This document shows, piece by piece, positions 51,572 to 59,473 of a DNA stretch of 64,000 bases. The notes below the pieces were generated by a model that worked only from the letters and a program-made list of their open reading frames with translations, searched no databases and was not told where the DNA came from. Every line of letters starts with the position of its first letter. Position 1 is the stretch's first letter. Both the position numbers and the translations under genes were made by a program. Source of the stretch: CAYJGJ01 sp964367585 (lineage in GTDB: Bacteria > Bacillota > Clostridia > Peptostreptococcales > Anaerovoracaceae); contig CAYIYH010000006.1 in assembly GCA_964367585.1 (NCBI GenBank), forward strand, positions 1-64,000, given 5' to 3'.

Positions 51572-51976
51572 ATGAAACTAAGTCCTTCCACAGAAATGTA
51601 TATGAAAACAATCTACCAAATAGCTCAGGAAAAAGGAAGCGTTCGATCTATCGATGTTGCTACTGAACTGAACTTTTCAAAACCAACTATAAGCATCGCT
51701 ATGAAAAAATTCAACGACGAAGGCTTGATCGAAATGGAGTATAGAGGCAATATCAAACTCACTCAAAAAGGCATCGATGTTGCGCTAGATACATGCAGAA
51801 AGCATGACTTAATAGCTCGAGCACTCCTCTTAATTGGAGTCTCTCCCGAAACTGTTGAAGTCGATTCTTGTCTCATAGAACATTGTATCAGCGAAGAAAC
51901 TTTCGAATGTATCAAATCACATGTTGAAAAGAAAGATGGCATTGTATCATATGAAGCTGATGATAAGCGGGACTAA
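51572..51976 (+). CDS. DtxR/MntR family metal-dependent regulator
   Basis: This 134-residue regulator has a winged helix in the first 65 residues (SIDVATELNFSKPTISIAMKKF as recognition region) and a short metal-binding dimerisation part (CRKHDLIARALLLIGV, then DSCLIEHCISEETFECI). The Cys, Glu and His positions look like metal ligands. It lacks the SH3-like third domain of DtxR proper, so it resembles MntR in size. AGGAG lies over 30 bases upstream of the ATG, so the start is not well supported. Its last 30 bases overlap the end of the convergent LysO gene. Confidence 0.87.
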   Translation: MKLSPSTEMYMKTIYQIAQEKGSVRSIDVATELNFSKPTISIAMKKFNDEGLIEMEYRGNIKLTQKGIDVALDTCRKHDLIARALLLIGVSPETVEVDSCLIEHCISEETFECIKSHVEKKDGIVSYEADDKRD

Positions 51977-52996
51977 TACAGTAACTGCGAAGCTACATAC
52001 CATTCCATTTACAAAAGCATAAATTACTAATTCATTTCTGGTGGATTTTACGATTACAGGAAGAACTACATCACCGCTAGCTGCACCGGACAAGCCTATA
52101 ATTTCAAAATATCCAACTTTTTTTGCCAAAAATGGAATAAATAAAATCGAAAAAATTTCTCTGGAAATATTATGCATAAATGAAATCGCACTTTCCACAA
52201 CCAATCCATGCTCCATCATCAAACCGGGAGCAAGGGAATACCACCCTAGCCCGGCACCGATTGCAAGCGACTCTTTAATTCCAACCGGAAGAAGAATAGA
52301 ACATACCACTCCACCTATCAAACTAAAAATAATTGTGACTATAGGTATCAACGCAACTTTGAATCCAACTTTTTTGAAATCATCTATTATAGTTCCATCT
52401 AATCCCATATCAAACCCAACGAAAAAAAGCATTATGCATAACAAAACTTTAATAAAGAGACTCATAGAATTATCGAAGTTTTCATAACTCCCAAATAGTT
52501 CTGGAACAAATGTATATCCACCAATTATTCCAATCGCAACGGTTACGACTATGCTGATAGTCATCAAGTTACTCGACTGTGAAACGACTTGACCTTTGAT
52601 GTCTGCACTATTTTGGCACACATCATCTCTATCAATATCTTCGGGAAGGTCTTCTCCTTGAACATCTGCATCTTTTGAAAATTCACCTTGTATTTTGTCT
52701 CCAACGTAATGTGCTTGTTTATCGAGTTTCAAATATCGTCGCAGCAAGTATAATCCGAACATTGTAAAAGTCATAGTCACAATTGTAAATATTAATGCAT
52801 AAAACCCTATCTCATTCAAATTATTTACAACCTCGTCATTAGAACCGATTTTAAGGCCCATTGCCAAAACTAATCCTATCAATACAACAGTCTGGAGCTG
52901 AGGTGTAAAGGAAAATAATTCCTTAAACTTTCTTATTCTAGCCGCTACAATATACCCGACAACCGCGAATGTCAAATATAATATTAAATCACTCAT
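51947..52996 (-). CDS. lysO: LysO family lysine exporter
   Basis: This 349-residue membrane protein has LysO-type halves. The first is residues 1-95 (LILYLTFAVVGYIVAARIRK, then VLIGLVLAMGLKIGSNDEVV). The second, from about 150, has FFVGFDMGLDG, GAGLGWYSLAPGLM and GAASGDVVLPVIV. LysO exports L-lysine and its toxic analogue in E. coli. A polar stretch of about 50 residues (100-150, rich in Asp and Gln) between the halves is longer than usual. GAGG precedes the ATG. The gene ends inside the convergent regulator gene. Confidence 0.88.
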   Translation of the reverse strand: MSDLILYLTFAVVGYIVAARIRKFKELFSFTPQLQTVVLIGLVLAMGLKIGSNDEVVNNLNEIGFYALIFTIVTMTFTMFGLYLLRRYLKLDKQAHYVGDKIQGEFSKDADVQGEDLPEDIDRDDVCQNSADIKGQVVSQSSNLMTISIVVTVAIGIIGGYTFVPELFGSYENFDNSMSLFIKVLLCIMLFFVGFDMGLDGTIIDDFKKVGFKVALIPIVTIIFSLIGGVVCSILLPVGIKESLAIGAGLGWYSLAPGLMMEHGLVVESAISFMHNISREIFSILFIPFLAKKVGYFEIIGLSGAASGDVVLPVIVKSTRNELVIYAFVNGMVCSFAVTVLVPLIISFI

Positions 52997-53077
52997 ATCT
53001 TCTTATACCTCTTTTTCTTTTTTCGTTCTTGTATTTTCACGTCATACTTTTATGTTTTCATTTCATCTATCCACTTG

Positions 53078-54604
53078 CTAGGTAAACAGCGATTCACCAG
53101 TCATTTCTTCAGGTTTTTCTAGACCCATTATTGACAAAAGAGTAGGGGCCAAGTCGCATAAGCTTCCACCATCTCTTAACTCTTGCGGAGAAATACTAAT
53201 GTGGATGAGCGGAACGGGATAAATTGAATGTGCCGTCATAATATTGCCTGACTCGTCTATCATCTCGTCTGCGTTACCATGGTCTGCGGTCAAAAGAATA
53301 TCCGCATCTATTTCAAGCATTGCGGCAACTACCCTATTAATACATTCATCTAGAGTCTCTATTGCTTTAATTGCAGCATTGAGATCTCCAGTATGCCCCA
53401 CCATGTCAGCATTTGCGTAGTTAAGTATGATTAAGTCGTATTTTTTCTTTTTGATCTCTGCGATTACAGCATCTGTAATTTCATAAGCACTCATTTCGGG
53501 TTTAAGATCATAAGTTGCAACATTAGGAGACGGTATAAGAATTCTATCTTCATTTTTGTTAGGCACCTCAATTCCACCATTAAAGAAAAAAGTTACGTGT
53601 GCATACTTTTCTGTCTCTGCTATGCGAAGTTGCGTCAACCCTTTATCGGCTATGTATTGTCCCAATGTATTTTCCAACATCGACGGTTTGTATGCAACTT
53701 CTACATTTTTGATGGTTTTATCATAATTAGTCATAGTTACATACAATAAATTTTTAAAAGTTTTTTTGCGCGAAAAGCCATCAAATTCTTCATCCACAAA
53801 AGACCTTGTAATCTGCCTAGCCCTATCCGGCCTAAAGTTAAAACTAATTACCGCATCATTATCCTTAATTCTAGACTTTGGATCACTACAAATTATTGTA
53901 GGCACTACAAATTCATCATAAATTTCATCTTCATAGAACTGTTTCACGATGGTTATTGCGTCTGCTCCGTAAGTCCTTCCGTCGAATAATGTAAGCATAT
54001 CATAGGCTTTTTCTACTCTTTCATACCTTTTATCCCTATCCATTGCGTAATATCGACCAGAAATAGTCGCAATTTCCCCAATTCCATTTTTGTCTATAAA
54101 TTCTTGAAGCTGAGCAATATATTTTACACCACTAGTAGGCAAAACATCTCGACCATCTAGTAAGCAATGAATATATACATCTGATACACCATGTTTTTTT
54201 ACCATTAACAACAATGCGAAAAGGTGTTCTATGTGGCTATGTACTCCTCCATCCGAAAGCAATCCCATCAAATGAAGAGATGATTTATTTCGTTTAGTAT
54301 GCTCTATTGCGTTCAAAAAGGCTTCATTTTGATAAAAGTCTCCGTCCTCTATAGACTTAAATATTCTCGTTAGTTCCTGATATACTACTCGACCGGCACC
54401 AATATTAAGATGTCCAACCTCAGAATTTCCCATTTGTCCCGCAGGTAGCCCTACAGCATTTCCAGATGCGGAAAGAGTTGTACTTGGATACTTCTGCATT
54501 ATTTTATCTATATTAGGCTTTTTCGCCATATAAATGGCATTCCCCTCATTAGATGGATTTAGTCCGTATCCATCTAAAATTAATAACATTGCTTTTTTAT
54601 TCAC
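53078..54604 (-). CDS. gpmI: 2,3-bisphosphoglycerate-independent phosphoglycerate mutase (GTG start)
   Basis: This 508-residue Mn2+-dependent enzyme of glycolysis swaps 3- and 2-phosphoglycerate. It shows LLILDGYGLN (metal Asp), the catalytic Ser in GQMGNSEVGHLNIGAGR, DGRDVLPTSG, FNFRPDRARQI and LTADHGNADEM (metal Asp/His). The start is probably GTG 54604 (VNKKAMLLILDGYG) with GGAGGGG about 10 bases before it; ATG 54634 would put that site inside the gene and add ten unrelated residues. Single gene. Confidence 0.95.
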   Translation of the reverse strand: MNKKAMLLILDGYGLNPSNEGNAIYMAKKPNIDKIMQKYPSTTLSASGNAVGLPAGQMGNSEVGHLNIGAGRVVYQELTRIFKSIEDGDFYQNEAFLNAIEHTKRNKSSLHLMGLLSDGGVHSHIEHLFALLLMVKKHGVSDVYIHCLLDGRDVLPTSGVKYIAQLQEFIDKNGIGEIATISGRYYAMDRDKRYERVEKAYDMLTLFDGRTYGADAITIVKQFYEDEIYDEFVVPTIICSDPKSRIKDNDAVISFNFRPDRARQITRSFVDEEFDGFSRKKTFKNLLYVTMTNYDKTIKNVEVAYKPSMLENTLGQYIADKGLTQLRIAETEKYAHVTFFFNGGIEVPNKNEDRILIPSPNVATYDLKPEMSAYEITDAVIAEIKKKKYDLIILNYANADMVGHTGDLNAAIKAIETLDECINRVVAAMLEIDADILLTADHGNADEMIDESGNIMTAHSIYPVPLIHISISPQELRDGGSLCDLAPTLLSIMGLEKPEEMTGESLFT

Positions 54605-54767
54605 TTTATTATATCCCCTCCAGTATATAGGCACTATTATATTGCTCTCAGTTGTAGAAATGACCTCACCTATTGTATACTACTCAATTTTTATATATTG
54701 CTCACTCTTCTAGCAAGCCACTTCTTCTATATTACTAGATCTATTCATTTTTTTTTATTTGTGCAAC

Positions 54768-54806
54768 ATAATTATATCAAATAATATATTTTTTTGATAT
54801 AATTAT
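54768..54806. promoter_or_regulatory. Perfect 14-bp inverted repeat in the addA promoter region
   Basis: ATAATTATATCAAA (54768-54781) and TTTGATATAATTAT (54793-54806) are perfect inverted repeats with an 11-bp AT spacer. The right arm contains TATAAT, a possible -10 for addA, 35 bp before the start codon. It may be an operator or an AT-rich cruciform; it has no GC for a strong RNA hairpin. Confidence 0.5.
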
Positions 54807-54840
54807 TTTATATAAAGAGCAACAAAATGGAGATCTTTAG

Positions 54841-57800
54841 ATGAAATGGACAAATGAGCAAAGAGAAGCAATAGAATTACGTGAAAAAAATATTTTAGTT
54901 TCCGCAGCGGCAGGATCAGGCAAAACTGCAGTATTAGTAGAGCGAATTAAAAGACTAATCATCGATGAAAATTTTTCAGTCGATAGAATGCTAATAGTTA
55001 CTTTTACTAACCTTGCCGCGTCGGAAATGAAAGCAAAAATACGTAGTTCACTTCAACAAACACATAAAGCCGAGACGAACATAGAAAAAAAAGAATATCT
55101 TCAAAAACAAATATCTCTTCTATCGAGAGCAAATATTAGTACTTTTCATAGTTTTGCATTAGAAGTAATGTCCGATTTTTACTATACAATAGATCTTGAC
55201 CCATCATTTAAAATTTGTGATGATGCCGAAAGAACTATTCTCAAAAGAGAATCTCTCGATAACCTGTTTGATGAATTTTTTGATAACAGCGATGATGATT
55301 TCATCTATTTCTTGAATTGTTATTCAAGCGAAAAAAATGAAGAAGCGATAAAAGAAAATATTGCTCAAATTTATGAAACAATTTGCAGCCTGCCGTATCC
55401 ATGGAATTTTGTTGAATCAAGTATTAAAAAGCTTGCACTGCCATTAGACACTTTTTTAGAATCTGACAACATGCAAAAAATATGGAAAATAACAAACGAT
55501 AATATCACAAAGGCAATAACATCAAACGAAGAAGCAATTAACATTCTTTTAGACTTACCTATTCTACAATCAAAACTGATATCACATGAAAAAATATTTT
55601 ATGACGATTTATACAAAGCATCAAAAAATCAGGATGCTTACTTAGTCAAAGAATTGTTGGATAATTTCAAAGCATCGATTTTAAAAGCTACGAAAGAAGA
55701 AAAAGAAGAATACAATCAGATAAAGAAACTGGTAACAACCCTACGAGATATCGGTAAATCTAAGATAAAGGAAATTCATACATTAATATTTAATGAGACT
55801 TTCGATGAACATATTCGTATAATCAATGAAACTCATAAAATGGGATTAGTTTTGCAAAAGTTACTTATTAGATACGATGAATTGTTTATCGAAGCCAAAA
55901 GAAAAAAAGGATTGATAGATTTTAATGATATAGAACACCACTGTTTTGAAATACTAAAAAATGAAGAAGCGAAAGACTACTATCAATCCAAATTTGAACA
56001 CATTTTTGTTGATGAATATCAAGATACCAATATTTTACAGGAAGCGATTGTAAATCGCATACGTCGTCCAAACAATTTATTTATGGTCGGAGATATTAAG
56101 CAAAGCATATATAAATTCAGATTAGCAGAACCTAATATTTTCAAAGATAAATATAAGAATTATAAATCCGGAGACGATATTTTCTCACAAAAAATTGATT
56201 TAAATAAAAACTATAGAAGTAAAGGAAGTATAATAAAATATGTCAATACCCTATTCGAAAATATAATGGAGGGATATGACGATGATGCAAAGCTATATGA
56301 GGGAATAATAAGTGAAAAAGCTATACCCTACACTCCAGAGCTCCGTCTTCTTTTAGTCGATGATATAATAGCTGACAATGAAGATTTGGAAGATTACAAA
56401 GCGGCTGAATTAGAAGCCACGGAAGTATGTAGAGTTATCAAAGAATACATTGGGAAACCATATTTTGATACTAAGAACCAAGAGATTAAGACTTTTCAAA
56501 AAAAAGATATTGTAATATTAGTTCGTAGTGCAAAAAATTATGCAGATGTATTTTACAAAATACTAAAAGAATCTGGCATAGACGCACATATTGATGACAC
56601 TGATGGATACCTCGATACTGTTGAAATTAATTTGATGCTAAATCTTCTTATGGTAATAAACAATAGATTTCAAGACATTCCATTTTTAGCTATACTATAT
56701 TCATCTATTTTTGACTACTCATTAACAGAATTAGGGGAAATTAGAAAATTCACTCCTAAAGGGTCTTTTGTAGATGCTTTTGTCATATATAGTGAAGTAG
56801 ACTCAACCAAAAATCAAAATAGTGGTGTAGACGAGCATATTCCATCATTAGCAACGAAATGTAAGGATACGTTAGCAAGAATTGACAAATGGAGAAAATC
56901 ATCGCAATACTTACCGCTCGATGAATTCCTATGGCAGCTACTTAAAGAAACAGACTACTATATTATTGCTGGAGCTATGCCTAAAGGACTCATTAGACAA
57001 GGAAACTTGCGAACATTGATCGAAAAAGCACGAGAATTTCAATCTAAAAAAGGTGCTTCTTTGTATACTTTTGTAAAATATATAGAAACCGTCAAGGAAC
57101 GAAAAGTTTCTATGCCACAAGTCAAGCAGCCTTCAAAAAATGATGACATAGTGCGGATCATGACAATTCACAAAAGTAAAGGATTGGAATTTCCTGTAGT
57201 AATACTCCCTGGAATTTCTCGTAAAAAGAAATCAAGTGATTCTTTTAAATTCAACATTCATAAGGATATAGGAATCGGACTGCCATTTGTAGATATAGAT
57301 CAATACGTCGAGCAAGATACATTGATTCAAAATCTAATATCAAAACAATCTAGCAACGAAGAATATGAAGAGGAAGAGCGCATATTTTACGTTGCACTTA
57401 CTCGCCCTAAAGATGCACTAATAATGATTGGAACAATCAAAGACTATGATGAATTTATAGAGAATAAAGAATACAATCTAGCGGATAACAAGAGTTTTTT
57501 AAATATGACAACTACAAAAAACATTGATTGCCAGTTCGTTGACACTATGATATCAGATTCACCTCCCCAGATAAATGATAAAATAAATATAAACTCAAAC
57601 TACACAGATATCGATAAAGAAATTCAAAATGAAGTCGATAGACGGCTAAACTATAAGTATTATAATTTACTCGCAACTAAGGCAAAAAGTAAATACTCCG
57701 TTTCAGAGCTAAACAGTATGAACGTATCAAATAAAGCCTCAAAATTTATTTCTCTTAAAAAACCCGATTTTATGATGGAAAAAACAGATCCAAAAATAAC

Positions 57801-58305
57801 AGCGGCACAAAAGGGTAATATATATCATAAAATACTGCAAAGAATAGATTTCACAAAAGATTGCGACTTAGCAAGCATAGCTGCACAATGTGAATTACTC
57901 GTGGAAACACATGAAATAAGTGAATTAGAACTTGCGCAAATTAATATCCCAAAAATTTGTGATTTTCTAAGTTCATATATTGGAAAGCGTCTTAGAAATT
58001 CCGCAAATAAAAATCAAGTATATAAAGAAGTTCCATTTACAATGATAGATAAAATTACAGTTGAAGACACTTTGATTCAGGGAATAATCGATTGTTACTT
58101 TATAGAAGATGACGAAATCGTATTGTTAGACTATAAATCAAATTACATGGACATGAATAATCTTGAGTCTGAAAAAAAGAGAATCTTTGACATGTATGAA
58201 ACGCAATTAAAACTGTATCGAAAAGCCCTAGAAGAATCATTGGGAAAAAAAGTAAAAGAGACTTATATTTACATGATTGAATATGGAATATCTATTTCAT
58301 GTTAA
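54841..58305 (+). CDS. addA: ATP-dependent helicase/nuclease subunit AddA
   Basis: This 1154-residue UvrD-type helicase has a C-terminal RecB-family nuclease domain. Motif I is SAAAGSGKTA (21-30), motif II DEYQDTN (about 390-396), a later motif IMTIHKSKGLEFPVV, and ERIFYVALTRPKD. The nuclease has GIIDCYF and LLDYKSN (about 1096-1102). AddAB processes double-strand breaks for RecA repair. GGAG precedes the ATG. The usual partner addB is not upstream, where the divergent gpmI stands. Its 3' end overlaps the longest frame of the next gene, which I shorten. Confidence 0.94.
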   Translation: MKWTNEQREAIELREKNILVSAAAGSGKTAVLVERIKRLIIDENFSVDRMLIVTFTNLAASEMKAKIRSSLQQTHKAETNIEKKEYLQKQISLLSRANISTFHSFALEVMSDFYYTIDLDPSFKICDDAERTILKRESLDNLFDEFFDNSDDDFIYFLNCYSSEKNEEAIKENIAQIYETICSLPYPWNFVESSIKKLALPLDTFLESDNMQKIWKITNDNITKAITSNEEAINILLDLPILQSKLISHEKIFYDDLYKASKNQDAYLVKELLDNFKASILKATKEEKEEYNQIKKLVTTLRDIGKSKIKEIHTLIFNETFDEHIRIINETHKMGLVLQKLLIRYDELFIEAKRKKGLIDFNDIEHHCFEILKNEEAKDYYQSKFEHIFVDEYQDTNILQEAIVNRIRRPNNLFMVGDIKQSIYKFRLAEPNIFKDKYKNYKSGDDIFSQKIDLNKNYRSKGSIIKYVNTLFENIMEGYDDDAKLYEGIISEKAIPYTPELRLLLVDDIIADNEDLEDYKAAELEATEVCRVIKEYIGKPYFDTKNQEIKTFQKKDIVILVRSAKNYADVFYKILKESGIDAHIDDTDGYLDTVEINLMLNLLMVINNRFQDIPFLAILYSSIFDYSLTELGEIRKFTPKGSFVDAFVIYSEVDSTKNQNSGVDEHIPSLATKCKDTLARIDKWRKSSQYLPLDEFLWQLLKETDYYIIAGAMPKGLIRQGNLRTLIEKAREFQSKKGASLYTFVKYIETVKERKVSMPQVKQPSKNDDIVRIMTIHKSKGLEFPVVILPGISRKKKSSDSFKFNIHKDIGIGLPFVDIDQYVEQDTLIQNLISKQSSNEEYEEEERIFYVALTRPKDALIMIGTIKDYDEFIENKEYNLADNKSFLNMTTTKNIDCQFVDTMISDSPPQINDKININSNYTDIDKEIQNEVDRRLNYKYYNLLATKAKSKYSVSELNSMNVSNKASKFISLKKPDFMMEKTDPKITAAQKGNIYHKILQRIDFTKDCDLASIAAQCELLVETHEISELELAQINIPKICDFLSSYIGKRLRNSANKNQVYKEVPFTMIDKITVEDTLIQGIIDCYFIEDDEIVLLDYKSNYMDMNNLESEKKRIFDMYETQLKLYRKALEESLGKKVKETYIYMIEYGISISC

Positions 58306-58339
58306 CATAAAAAAATCATACCAGAGTTTAGGAGAAAAA

Positions 58340-59308
58340 ATGCAAACAATTAATATACAAGAAATAGAGGGTTTTAAATTTGGAAATGCACAAAATCAAA
58401 ATGCGATGACGGGAGTAACCGTCATAATCTGCGAGGACGGTGCAACCGCAGGAGTCGATGTAAGAGGCGGCTCCCCTGCCACAAGAGAAACTGATTTACT
58501 GAAGTCAGAAAATACTATCGAACGAATCCACGCAGTATTCCTATCCGGAGGAAGTGCGTATGGGATTAATTGTGCAACAGGAATTATGGAATATCTCGAA
58601 AAAAAAGGAAAAGGATTCGATGTAGGCGTCGGTGTTGTACCTATTGTATGCGGTGCATGCATATATGATTTAGGCATAGGGGATCCTAGTATAAGACCGG
58701 ACAGCAAAATGGCGCTATCTGCGTGTATCAATTCTGAAAACGAGACGATAAAAATAGGCTCTGTGGGTGGCGGCACAGGTGCAACATGTGGAAAGCTATT
58801 AGGTCCAGCTACTATGATGAAGTCTGGCTTAGGAATGAAGGCATTTAAAGTAGGTAATCTTGAAGTAGGTGCTATAGTAGTTGCAAATCCACTGGGTGAC
58901 ATATTCAATATGGACAATGAAAAGATAGCGGGACTTTTAGACACAGACAAAAAAACATTTATTTCATCGGAAGATAAATTCATAGAATTCCTTGATAAAA
59001 GTATCGGATTTACTTCATCCAATAGATCTACAGAAAATAATTTACCACTTGCAAAGAATTCACTTAATACCACTATAGGATGTATAGTAACAAACGCAAA
59101 GCTTACAAAGGCACAATGCAACAAACTCTCAAGCATTACCCATGATGCATTTGCCCGTAGGATTAAACCCTGCCACACATCACTGGACGGAGATACAATA
59201 TTCACAATGACTACGGGAAAATGTGATGTAAATTTTGATAGCGTTGCGATACTATCTACGCGTGCTATGGAAGAGGCTATCGTTAGCGCTGCAACTACAA
59301 ATAACTAG
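58340..59308 (+). CDS. P1 family (DmpA-like) peptidase
   Basis: This 322-residue protein is of the DmpA/ornithine-acetyltransferase fold, an N-terminal-nucleophile hydrolase that cleaves itself. It shows TGVTVIICEDGATAGVDVRGGSPATRETDLL, AVFLSGGSAYGIN and GSVGGGTGATCGK, and the probable self-cleavage site just before the Thr of NTTIGCIVTNAKLTK. Members act as D-/L-aminopeptidases on short peptides. I start at ATG 58340 with AGGAG 6 bases before; the longer frame from 58277 overlaps addA and includes this site. The natural substrate is unknown. Confidence 0.87.
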   Translation: MQTINIQEIEGFKFGNAQNQNAMTGVTVIICEDGATAGVDVRGGSPATRETDLLKSENTIERIHAVFLSGGSAYGINCATGIMEYLEKKGKGFDVGVGVVPIVCGACIYDLGIGDPSIRPDSKMALSACINSENETIKIGSVGGGTGATCGKLLGPATMMKSGLGMKAFKVGNLEVGAIVVANPLGDIFNMDNEKIAGLLDTDKKTFISSEDKFIEFLDKSIGFTSSNRSTENNLPLAKNSLNTTIGCIVTNAKLTKAQCNKLSSITHDAFARRIKPCHTSLDGDTIFTMTTGKCDVNFDSVAILSTRAMEEAIVSAATTNN

Positions 59309-59417
59309 ATAAACATTGCAATCCAATAAATTAGTATACTACGGAATACCGATTAATATTTAGTATTAATTCTTGATGAAATATATAAAAGACAACAAAA
59401 CTGATACCGTTACTCGA

Positions 59418-59457
59418 TAGATTAAATTAAATTAGATTAAATTAGATTAGATTAAAA
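59418..59457. repeat. Short AT repeat before polA
   Basis: Imperfect tandem units of TTAGA and TTAAA/TTAAAT type, built on a 5-bp period, make up this stretch directly upstream of the polA start. No hairpin is formed. Confidence 0.6.
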
Positions 59458-59473
59458 GAAAGTAGCAAATAAA

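Noticed and set aside
58396..59205. 269-residue minus-strand frame inside the P1 peptidase gene
   Set aside because: Long, but exactly antisense to a clear DmpA-type protein, with no start signal or domain of its own.
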